A stretch of DNA of 64,000 bases from Dipetalonema caudispina. Its lineage: Eukaryota; Nematoda; Chromadorea; Rhabditida; Onchocercidae. The position numbers and the translations under genes are program-made. The DNA lies in NCBI GenBank assembly GCA_013365325.1, contig JABVXV010000080.1, positions 62,001 to 126,000 of the forward strand, written 5' to 3'. Of the stretch, positions 37,417 to 49,000 are shown piece by piece; the first letter of the stretch is position 1; each line of letters begins with the position of its first letter. The notes beneath the pieces are model-generated. The model had not been told where the DNA came from and searched no databases. It saw nothing but the letters and a program-made list of their open reading frames with translations.

Positions 37417-40048
37417 TTAAGTTTAAGTTGCACAAAAACGGATTTTTTTTTAACGATATACTAAAGAAGAGGGAAACTCAAGTAGTATAAGCTGGTGATT
37501 GTTATAATTAAGAACTAGCGAAATTGTCACCGACGAGTCTGTGCCATCCACTGAGTGACCACATATATTGGTCCAAAGAAGACAGGGAGATGAATATGAC
37601 AGAGGTGGACCTTAATAGCTTCTGAATTATTGGTTAGTAAATCAGTATTCGATACCGAAAAGATCCAACCATCTATTCTTAAACTTCCTGTTTCCTCTTT
37701 ATTTATCGCCTACTCTTCTCAAGTAAACCACTTGAATACCACGTTGAACTGCTAACTTAAATCTCGTCTTCTACCACCTCTAAAACCAGAAGTAAACAAA
37801 ATTTATCCCATTCTACCTTGTTGTTAACGTTTCCATTCCCCGCTTATACAATGCTTTTAAACACAGATTTACTCATCGTCAACTTCCTATTTAAAATCAG
37901 AAATTCATTTATAAATCTGAGCTTCGAATTAAAAGAAAGATTACGATAAAACAATGAAAAAAGACTATGAGATTGTATTTCTAAAATTTTAAGGGAATTT
38001 CTTGTTAATTATTATTCGATAAATACTTCGGAAGTGAAGCCAATGTTTGATATTTGTAAAAGTTATGAAGTAGTGTGAAAAACTTTTGAATCCAATAAAA
38101 ATTTAGTTTGCAAAATTTCTGAAACTTTCCAATTCTTTCTCTATTCATCAGTAGGCTTACTGAAAATCAATCTGATTTGACTTTGTTAATATGAATCCAT
38201 TTTCCTAATACCAATTGCTGATTTATTTACATATCAAATGGAAGGTGTCACACAATTTTATACCTGTTGATACCACAGATTCAACGATACAAAAGTAAGT
38301 TTAGAGAAATATCTGATTAGCAAATATTTACTTACGAAAACGGTGCGTAGGGACATCATTCGCCAGTAAAGTATTTACCTCTTTACCAAACAAATAAATA
38401 TGAACCAGACATGATATCAAACATTGTGTATCATAATTAGAATTAGCTGTTTTCGACGAATTTCATATCTAAAAATGGCAACTTTAATCTTTTTTTCTCA
38501 TTTAAAAAATAATAATTACATGATATTTTTCGCATTGATAAAAGAAATATTTATGGTACGGATGGCGCTTTTCTGGTTACTATAGCTTCGACCACGGTCA
38601 TGGTCTATTCATTCTATTTGAAGTGTCCTATCTGAAAAATGTAATTAATTAAATGTCATCAATTATTCCAAGCAAACATCCCTATGGCGTGAGGCATATT
38701 CATGCTTCTTATCGCTAACAAAACTACAGAAGAGGAAATTGAATTAATAAGCATTCCTGATGTAATTATTTCAACTACGGAAGGCAAAAACAGTACAAAA
38801 TAGTTATATCGATTTTTTAAATATCAATGAGCAAAAATTTTCTATTGTAACAATATAATTATAATCAAACAAATCAGTCTGATTAGATATCTTTTGCACA
38901 TAATTCCAAATTTCCAGTGCTTTTTCAATAATTTTCGGATTTTATTGTCAGGAAAAGGGAAAAGTTGAATTGAGAAATTTTTCGTGGAAGTGCAAGGCTT
39001 GCCATGAAAATGACAACAGTAAATTAAAAATGCTTTTCTATTCATCATTTAAATATTGATAAAAGTCATTTAATTACTCCATTTTTTCCTGAAAGACAAT
39101 AACAATTCGATTCTCAAAGTTCATAAAACTTACCCTGTTGCAATTTTACGGGCAATAATAATTCGTTATATCATATGCAATCGATTTCCACAGAGCATAA
39201 CCTGATTATAAGTTCAATAGCAATGTAGTGGTAGTTGGCTATCAGACAAAGATAAAATCAAGCTCAAAAATTGGATGGAAGCCATGATCACTGACCACGA
39301 TCCCAAGAAGTACCATGCTCAGTGCATAAGTACGGACACTCAATTTTATGCAAATAAATGTAATAACTTATCATTGAACTCATTTCCAAACTTACCATTC
39401 CACATCTGAAGAAAGGACATGCCAATGAATATGATAACATAATCATCCATTGACCATACAAAAATTCTTTAAAAAGCTCACGAAACCCAAAGAATGAATA
39501 CAAAATACCTTTATGTTATCTGCTTTTAGTAAATTTGAATTTGAGAAATACTTTTTAATATTCCATATTAAAAATATTTCCATCTCACATATGCATCTGA
39601 TAATTAAGAGCTATTGGTTGAATTGAAGAATGATGTAGAAATTTATAAATCACTGAAATCGATTCGAACAACTGATTGAAAAATTCAACATTCAACATAC
39701 CGGTAGCTTTTCACTTTTCATATTTGTTTCGACTTTTTTTTGCACTTGCAATTTTCGAAGCAAGAAGTAAAATAACCTATATCGATACTTTTGATATTAA
39801 TCAATTTGGATAATACCAAACAAAGAGCTGAACCAAAAGTTACAAAATGAAATAAACTGCAAAAGAATTAGTTACAGGATAACACTAAATTAGCAGAAAG
39901 GCGTGGATGCGAAGGGTAAGAAACAGATTCAGAATAAAATATATTGAATTTAATTCTAAAAATTAATAATAAGCAGATTTTTCGAGGAAACTTTCACCAT
40001 TGGTATTATCGACGTAACGGCAGTAAAAATAATTCCTGTTATTTAGGA

Positions 40049-40065
40049 ACACGTGAAGCACGTGT
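40049..40065. promoter_or_regulatory. Inverted pair of CACGTG E-boxes
   Basis: ACACGTG, three bases, then CACGTGT: two palindromic E-boxes forming a perfect 7-base inverted repeat. CACGTG is the core site of MYC/MAX- and TFEB-type bHLH factors. It lies 2.6 kb upstream of the Kunitz/lustrin ATG; its role is a guess. Confidence 0.3.
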
Positions 40066-42149
40066 AATTTTTACTCTTTAACTCATCAATTTTGACAAAA
40101 AGTTCAAATGTAGAAATAGGTGGAGCATAGCAGCTAATTGAAGTTATTTTAAACGAAGTAAGTTAAAGTGATCAGAGTTAATTTACCTCACTCAGTACAA
40201 TTATCACCTGCACTATATATGTTAAAATGCATTTATTGCAACGCTGTAATTGTCGATATCATTGCGGAAAACTTCTTCAATAAATATTTCTTATCATTCT
40301 ATATGCAAGCAAATATAATTCATAATTTCAAAAATTTTACAGTGAAAAGTTGGTTGATAAAAAAAAAAAATTTCTGGAAAAATGACACACAGATAAGAGT
40401 CCCCTGAAATATACCCATGACACCAGTTACCACATTATCCTTCCCCACTGAACAACTGAATAATGTTATCAACTGTCAACATATCACAAGTTTGATAAAC
40501 TTGATTTTCAGAAGAGATGAACGTTCCGATTTCCTCAAGATGGAACAGAAATACGAACATAGAAAGAGATAAAACATAATTCGGAAAGTGTTTTTCCAAA
40601 CACTTCGTAATCGTCCTCTTTCTCCGATAAAAATAAAACAGCAACGAAAAACTGATCCTCGATCATATTATCCGGAAAATATCGTAAGATATATGCAATG
40701 ATGCTTAATACCATTGCTTATTATTGGAATACATGCTCAATCTCAATACCCACTGACCGATAATTCTTCCTAAGCGGTCTCATGAAATTCATATTCTCAT
40801 ATCATTTACATAATGTCCATATTTTCGATGAAAAACTCGAATAGCTTCTATCGCCCACATCAAAACAAAAGACTGTTAAGAACCTTTTTACTAAAAAGAA
40901 ACACTGCCACAACTACAACACTAAAAGAACCAAAAGAACAAAATACTGGAATAACTGTTGTACATATTCCATGTAAATTCATCCGATCGGAAAGATCGAA
41001 TCTTTCATTTTCCAGAATCTTCACTATCTCTGCTACAAAGATAAGCAGCAGGAACCGAAACAAACAATTTTTAGCCAAATTAATCTGAAATGAGAGAAAT
41101 TACTAAAGAATTCTATGATAAGCATTTCTTCCCGTGAGCAGTCAAACTTTAGCGTGAATAAGTAAAGAGCAATAAGGCCTCCAAGATTCAAGGATTAGAG
41201 GAAGTTAATATTCATCATTTGGTTGTCTGGCCGCTTATCGTGTAGTTTCAATGAGATATTTGCAGATGCTTTACCATTTTAAAATCCAACTATTATTTTC
41301 ATCGACGGTTACTACCTAGCTATTCCTGCTTAAATTTTATGTAAATTAATCAGCAGGTAGTCTCGAATTGTTTAAAAAACTTCTATTTGAAATCTTTTGT
41401 CTATTGTTATTGTTTATACCAGCCAACCGGTATAAAATCACTGAAACATCCTCAGAAAAAGACATTTCTACTATAATTAATGCAAAGAAATCACCACACC
41501 CCGCATATCGTAAAATATGAAGGACTCGGAAAAAATTTGAAGTTTTAAAGATCGCAAGCAAGCACCGAAAAGAAGAATTTGAGTCAAGCAATCAGTCACT
41601 TCTTCAATTAGATGATCAATTACTAATAACACACAAATATAATTTTCTAATATGACTAGAATACATTCTTAATAGACACGACTATATCAAAAACTTTAAT
41701 TGCATCAAAGCATAAAGTATTGAATGAAATCGTTTGATTCACAAGTAGTATTGACAATCCAAAATTTTCAGAATGTTTAACAAGAACGCTTCATTCTTGC
41801 TACAAACGGTCCGTAATACTTCGGCAGTAACTCTTCGCACAGAAATTGGAATTCCATATTAGAGAAGATGTCAGCTTATGGGGATTTTATCACAGCTGTA
41901 AATAACTTCGTGGATCACATGAAATACATAGGAATTCGATTTAACCATCACTTTGACATTCTGAAATCGAAATAGTTTAACATATTTGTTGTAAAATTTC
42001 ATTGGTAAATATTTCCTCTTACATATCTTTAATTTCCTCTATTTTGAATTCTTTCATCCAACAGTAATCCAGAAAAAAGTTAACAATCTTTATTGCTTCG
42101 GAAAGCAAAATTCCAAAGAAAAAGGAAAAGTTTCTACACAATGTGACAC

Positions 42150-42183
42150 TGTGACACGACAGATATATATCTGTCGTGTCACA
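42150..42183. repeat. Perfect 34-base palindrome
   Basis: The 17-base arm TGTGACACGACAGATAT is followed directly by its exact reverse complement, with no spacer. The first eight bases of the arm also occur immediately upstream (TGTGACAC at 42142-42149), giving a short tandem repeat at the left boundary. It could be paired transposon ends, a foldback element or a cruciform-forming regulatory site. Confidence 0.9.
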
Positions 42184-42573
42184 AAGTTGTTTCCCCAAAA
42201 AATTAGTATTAAAGGACAGCATGATCAACACATTAGAATCATCCCAACTTCTCAATCCACACTGTGATATTCAACTAGTAGCGTAGTTGTATGTGGAAGA
42301 TTTAATGATGGGCTTCCCAAAAAAAAATTATTATACCGGCCATTCGTCGGCCAACAAGCACTATCATCATCTCGATTTTCATAAGGTTCTGGGGTGCAGG
42401 TCATGCTGTAGTTGCAATATGTCTAACTTCTGTTGCCAATTCCAAAGCACGATGATGTGTAAGGACGAAATTTGGTGAAAAATGACTATCCTAATACATC
42501 GGATCCTTAGATATGAAAATTTGAAAAAAACAGTTTCAAATAAAGAACCTTTCGCTATTATTTTCGGAGACTG

Positions 42574-42612
42574 TTCGCTTTCAGATTGATTTTTAGCAAG
42601 TCTGAAAGCGAA
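42574..42612 (-). repeat. 12-bp stem-loop in the 3' flank of the Bicaudal-C gene
   Basis: TTCGCTTTCAGA at 42574-42585 pairs perfectly with TCTGAAAGCGAA at 42601-42612 across a 15-base loop. In transcript orientation it lies about 90 bases after the stop of the alternative last exon (42699). It would be a stable RNA hairpin in that 3' UTR. Confidence 0.7.
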
Positions 42613-42698
42613 AGATCTGTTTAAATTATATGTTTTATCAATTTTTTGATTTTAATGAATGAAGAAGTTATGCTCTAAATAAATTTTCGATTATAATT

Positions 42699-42838
42699 TT
42701 AAAGAAAGAAAACTAGCTTTTTGTTTTGAATTTGCTCATCTTCAGTGGAGCTTTTCTTTGCCATATCTGCGTATGATTTCGAACTAATATTATCATCTCC
42801 TGTATATTTCTCTAACTCCTTCATCATTAATGCTGGTC
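42699..42838 (-). CDS. bcc-1: Alternative last exon of the Bicaudal-C gene
   Basis: This exon enters in phase 1 after a TTTACCTTTAG acceptor, which matches the phase-1 donor of the exon 43980-43659. It encodes 45 residues plus stop, including MMKELEKYTGDDNISS and KSYADMAKKSSTEDEQ. The other terminal exon (43220-43012) carries a similar motif, KTYADITKR. No phase-1 donor exists inside 43220-43012, so the two exons look mutually exclusive, giving two C-termini. Confidence 0.5.
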
Positions 42839-43011
42839 CTAAAGGTAAATATCATTACGAAAAGATACTTCTTTTACTTTCATACTTATATATCGACAGT
42901 TAATCTCACAGACAACGACCTGAACGGAACAGATTTTACAAGTCTAAATTTGATTCCTATTACAAAATGTCATATTATTGCCAATATCTTTTCCAAACTG
43001 GATGTCGAATT

Positions 43012-46000
43012 TCAAACTGCATAATCAAAATTTGATGTAATAAACCGACTATTCAACTGCTGTACATTTCGTGATGACTGCTCATTTTGACTCCTTTGTA
43101 CCTCATCTATCAGCACCATAACATCAACCCGTTTCGTTATATCTGCGTAAGTTTTGGTCTTAACCAACAGCTTCGGTGTTGATGTAACATTATTAACATT
43201 ATTATTTAATTCATCAGAGTCTGGAAGAGAGCTAATATTAATTAGACGCTTTGAAAATCTGGAAATATGAAATTTAAAAAGGAAATTATTCGAAAATATA
43301 CCCAAACAACATTTCATTATGCTACGATAAACGTTTCTGTACAGTGGAAAATGCTTTGTTTTTTATTCACAGAAACAATAAAGATCTGAGCAGAACAACG
43401 ATCTGTAGAGAAAAAGAGCAAACATAAGTCGAATTTTCATGTTTTATGAATTTACAAGAAGTCGAGTTTATTAGCATAATGATAGAATATAATGTAAAAT
43501 GCTTTACCGCAATCATATTATACTTCATGGTGCGGTAGCATCAATATCGCACTGATTCCATGAAATTTGAAATAAAAATTGTTGCATTTTATTCAAAAAG
43601 AAACCCACCAAATAAAATCAACTGGATTTTGAAACAAAAAAATCGAAGAAGAGATAACCTTTCCGGAATTGATCACAGATACAACCATGCTGCTGTTCTT
43701 GATGAAGAGAAGGATATCGCTCCTCTCGTCGATCACCTTTTCCTTTTTCTTCTAATTGCGCTCCATTCACAAATTGTCTTTTAAAACGCGTATGTGTCAT
43801 TCCTCGATTATTATATCTTCTACCTTCACTGTGACCGGACGATGACAAACTCCAGGTTGATTGAGAACGAGAAAATGTTGAGTAATAAGCACCGGACTGA
43901 TTCATCGATTGTCTTATTGTGCGGCCACCACATGCCATGTCACTGGATTGCGATGAATTTTGACTTGATCGTCCTTGGTACTATAAAACATTAGAAATAA
44001 GAAACCTGTAAACATAAAGTTATCCCTTTCGTTGTATTTCTGCAGCATTTTCAAACTGCGAAAAAATATATCAAAATCAACTTTGAGAGACTGTTTTACT
44101 GCACAAGAAAAGTCGAATTGTGATGTGCCTCAGAACTAAGTTTTTGCTCCATGAAACCATGCGTCTTTATACTGGAATTCCATGGACTCATATTTGCCTG
44201 GAACCACCCCCATCCCAAAATGCGGTAAAAATATCAATTATGATATTTCCAGTCGTACTTTATAACCAAAAATAATGGTGGGATGCACATGCAGCGACTA
44301 CTATTTAAAAGTCATTTTCACGAATATAAACTGTTGTTTTTGAATTTATTAGGTTAATTAAAAGTTTACCCTTCTCGAGAAAACTTCACGTGTATTCGAA
44401 TGTGTACAATGATGATGCAACTGTGATGATGAATGTCGTGAATTTTCCCAAACAGAACTTTCACGTGCTAAAATGTTCAAAATATATACTGTTCTATAAG
44501 AATGAATGGTAAGAGCAGGAAAACTGTGAAGTTTTATGAAAATTTAAAAAATTAGCAAAATTTACTTCTTACTGTTTGGCGTTCTGTTCGATAATCATAT
44601 GTATCATCGGTACTATCATTGTTTTGATGCAGTAATCTAGAAAAGATTATTTGAAGTCAGTTGAAAATCTAATCAAAATCCGATCAGTTTCTAGGAAGCT
44701 TTAAATTATTACCGATGTTGATTAAGGTTTTGTGCACAATTGCCGTATGAAATTGAATATGATGGGTTAGTATTACGATTGCCAGATAAGGATGGCGTGC
44801 GCACATCAGATGAAGCTTCTCTCGACTCTGCAAACAACTGATTAACTAAAAAAAATTTTCATAAGATCTTGATAATGTGGAGTGTCACTTATTTGCATTA
44901 TAAGCAGAAGCTAGCAAAAAGTGTAGATTAGACCAGCAGACAAGAGAAAGTGACATAAAAAGATTCACACATTCATCATTTTGCCTTAAAATTATTAAAC
45001 TAGCTGCTCATAGCGGTGCAGACGATAAAGAAATCTGTACAACATCTTAGAAGCTGAATTAATAATATAAGCAACATAAGTCTAAAATACTTCTGACGTA
45101 GTAATTAATTTAGGCTCTAAGTTGCTGGAAATGATTTGCTGAATCTTGCAGAAGAGAAAACAAACAATAATGTGGAAAAAAAATTAGTAACCTATTGTTG
45201 TTAACCCCTGTGGTATATCCCTAGTTGTATTGCTGCCCATGTCACGATGGTATTCACGTATATAGTTCTGAAATCTCAAATTTTTTGAATTCCTTTCATC
45301 ATATACTATCAGAATTTTATAATCGTATCACTCTATCTCTACCAAAGACTGTTGCTCCAACAAAGAGATTATAAGTAAGTTTTAAGAAGTCATGTGAAGT
45401 CTTTATAACCGTTGAAAGCGTCAAGTTAGATTTATTTTGTGCTTATTAATACTTTTCAGTACCAACAGAACTTGACAGAATGGTAGTGTTCAAGCATGCA
45501 ATAATAAATTGTATATAAAACCTCATTCGTGAATGAAGATTTCAATGGAAGATTCTTCTTTGTTTGCCAAGTTTTTTCGGGAGAGCTGGCCATTGAGCTT
45601 TGAGTGAACTCTATAAGGAGCATATTGAAACAGAACAATTAACAGTATGTTTATAATGGAAAGAAACTGAGAGTTCTTCGTTAGGTCAGCTACCCTTAAA
45701 TTTGAAATGTAAACTTCTTTCCTCTGAGTTCACCCAACTTAATAACAACATCAGCAAGTTGAAATTCATTTAAATCATTTGTTAATACAGGATTTAGAAG
45801 CATCCACTAACTTGGATAAATTCAATTACCTGCTGGTCTCGCGAATGTTTGTGAAATAGTCTTTTTCTCCCATATTCGAGGCATATGGCCGAAACATTCA
45901 GTTGATTTTAGTGCTGCCATTGTGCCGGATGACTGAAACCACTGCGGTGGACTATTCTGCAGCATAGCAGCGGCTACTGCTACTGTTGTGGAGCCTGAAA

Positions 46001-49000
46001 ACACTGGTTTAATCAAATTCGTTCTTCATTCACATGAATATATCGCTTTTCTTTTACTACCTATTGCTATCATTTACAAATTACTTTGGTCATTGATTAA
46101 TGCATCGACAACATTAGCTCCAGAACTCATCAAATCCTGCGATTGAGGTACAAACGATCGCGTATACACCGAAGACTTTTCACACAAATATTTCGATTCC
46201 GATATATTCTCCGGAGTAGCGCCGCTTGTTAAATCATAATTAGCATTATTATCAACTACATCGAAGCTGTACCCTTCCGAATGTTCATCAAAGCTCTGAC
46301 CAGCAGATGTCTTGCCAATATTTCGAATATATTCCACCTCAAAAAAAAGCAGGACATGAAGTACGAAAAAATGAAGTATGCTAGGACATGAAAATCAATG
46401 ACCCCAAACAATAAAATAAAGTGCAGGTCAAACAGGTGTAAGCATATTGTCATTTTCTGTCCACAGAAACAATCTGGATTCGGTAAGTATATAACATGAA
46501 TCAACGGACCGAGAATACGAGCGATACTTTCTATCAGATATTAGCATTTAAAAGCAGTCACTCAAGGAATAATGTGCTAATAAGGTTTCGTGGCAAACAG
46601 CCATTCAGGCACTACTACATCTTCTAACTTCAAACGCCTCTCAATTTCTCACTTCGTTATATGGGTTGCAATTCAATATAATGTGAAGAGTTAGCATGGA
46701 AAAGAGGAGAAGCGTATGTTTCTGAAAGCTTTCAAAAATCAAGAAGATAACATGTGATGATTGGAATTGTAAGTCTTTTTTGAAGCGTATTTACATCGTT
46801 TCCGGAAACTAACTGTTTAAATGACCGAATAATACAATCTAAAGGATTAAAGAAGTGATAAATTTAACGAAAGCTATTCATTTGTTCTCTAAACCTATAG
46901 ACTGCTAACCTGTACGCTTCCTATTAATAATTTCTGAAATATTTCCAACACCAAAATTGATAATCAAAATCAGAACCTTTTGCGGAATAGCTATCCCGGG
47001 TAACGGCCTTCCAGAATCGTCAATTGGAATCATCACGATACTCTTACTTTCGTTCTGTCTAAACAAATCCAAGAATTGAGGTATAGAAATATTCATTCCA
47101 TCTGAAGCACTTTGCTCCTGTAACATACTTCTCATTTTAACCTGTACTTCAAGCAACACTCCGATTCCGGTCTGACATCAAATATTGTTCTTCATATATC
47201 CTTGGCTCTAGCTCCTATATTTCAAAAGAAAAAAAAATCATTTTAAAAGGTTACTGAGAAAGTAATCATTTTTTCGGTATAACTTCTAGTATTTTCTCGG
47301 AATAGTGTAATAGTTGAGTTAAAGTGTTATGTGTGGTAATACAGAAGTCTAGTAACTAACTTTTGGTACAACCGATGACGGCGGAATTGAAAACGTTATG
47401 GTTCCTTCTTCTGTCTTTTCCTGACCTGTAATCTTATATGTGCATAACTGTCTTAAAGTTTTACTACAAGTTCACATAGTGAAGTCTCAAAAAAACGAAT
47501 AAATATATAAAGTAAAATTAAATTTTCTTAAAATATCTTCAGAGTCACCATTCTAACAAAGACAGTTATGAGAGAATTGGAATGGTTACTATTAAAACTA
47601 TACATTATCAATCAGTCTCTAAAAAAAATTTTTTATGACTGCTATTTTACCAGTGCAGTATTTGTTATAAGTACTTTAATAATAAATATGATGCCCAAAA
47701 ACATAAAAAAGTTTTAATCTCGTGACGCGATCAATTCAAAAACAGACATCATGTCAAAACCACATGCGAGCAAAGGCAGCAATGTTATTTATCTTAACCC
47801 CAAAAGGTTAGGTCTGAGAGGATATAGATTTTAATCTTTTAAAGATTAATAAAAGCGAGAACTATTTCTCAAGTAGTCTTCTAGCAAACTTGTACGAACA
47901 TCAAGAACAGACTAATAACGCGAGATAACTTTTTTAAAGTATGATCAGTCAAATCCAACAAAAATTTTTGCTGAATAACTGATGCACCACGAAGCCAAAT
48001 AATAAAGGTCTGCAAAGTATATTTACTTGCTGAGCTGCCATCAACTGGTACTGCGATTGGTATATTTTCATTCTCGGATGGTTGAAATACTTCTTGACAA
48101 ACATGTATTTGTGGTAACAACGCAGCAATATCATTTATTACAGGTGATGATATATTGGGTATTGGTGGCAATACTGAAAGAAATATGGAAATTACTACAG
48201 TAATTATCGTAAGAACTAGAAGAGGAATTAATAATCATAATGAAGACACGTTTTCCAATCCAGCTAAATTACGCTTTTGAAACTAAACGAATTTGAGAAA
48301 ATAATTAAGCGCAGAACTAATTAAATTTAAAAAGCCCATTAAAGAAGATATTTCTACTACGTGTTGCAGTCAAAAAAGCTTAACGATGCTTGAAGTCTTA
48401 ATAATAAAATTCCAAGGGGAAGAAGTTTGAAAGTAAGAAGAGTTTAAAATTCATCTACAATTTAGCTTACAACTTGACTGCATATTTTGATTCAACTGGG
48501 AATAAAGAAACGATGAAGCTTTTGCTAGCGAGTCATTTGAGCTCTGAAAAAAAAAAAACAAATAAATTTCCTGTTGTTATAAATATCTCAATAAAAATCT
48601 GCGCAAGTTTTTTTAATTAGAGGTACTTTTAAGCAAGAAAATATCACCCTCCCCATCTTTCCCAAAAGATCGACAGTTCAAACATGCAGCCATCTCTCTT
48701 CATCTCCTAAACAACTCCCATAGATCCTGTTTGTCCACTGGACCCATTTTCCAAAATTTGAAAACTTACTTCGGCGATAACCTGATTATTTTTAGCAATT
48801 AGTGCTTTGAAATCATTCTTAAAGAAATCGAAATCTTTTGTTACGACCAACGGTTCATTCTCCAAAATACCACTCCGAAGAAGTTGATGTCGCATTGCAT
48901 AAACATTAGTTAGATTGTATTCTTCAGACTCAATTGTCACCATATTCTACAAATGCGGCAGATTTAATGCCGAAATAATAAGAATCAAAACTGATGTTCT

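Larger units (their letters stand above)
37417..42698. other. Spacer upstream of the Kunitz/lustrin gene
   Basis: About 5.3 kb without a supported gene. It contains the promoter of the Kunitz/lustrin gene and the 3' flank of the Bicaudal-C gene. Notable sites are the E-box pair at 40049-40065, the 34-base palindrome at 42150-42183 and the hairpin at 42574-42612. Minus-strand frames at 40435-40644 and 40860-41078 (overlapped by a plus frame 40813-41088) have no homology I can defend. Confidence 0.5.

Noticed and set aside
40435..40644. Minus-strand frame ending in a segment (HLEEIGTFISS, MLTVDNIIQLF) that faintly recalls a SAM helix
   Set aside because: The resemblance is short, the acceptor is weak, and its phase does not fit the upstream Bicaudal-C donor.
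40813..41088. Plus frame of 91 codons overlapped by a minus frame of 72
   Set aside because: Both are open because of base composition; neither has homology or supported exon borders.
43221..43264. Longer version of the Bicaudal-C last exon starting at the acceptor near 43265
   Set aside because: Its phase does not match the upstream donor; the acceptor CTCTTCCAG at 43221 does, and its sequence is stronger.
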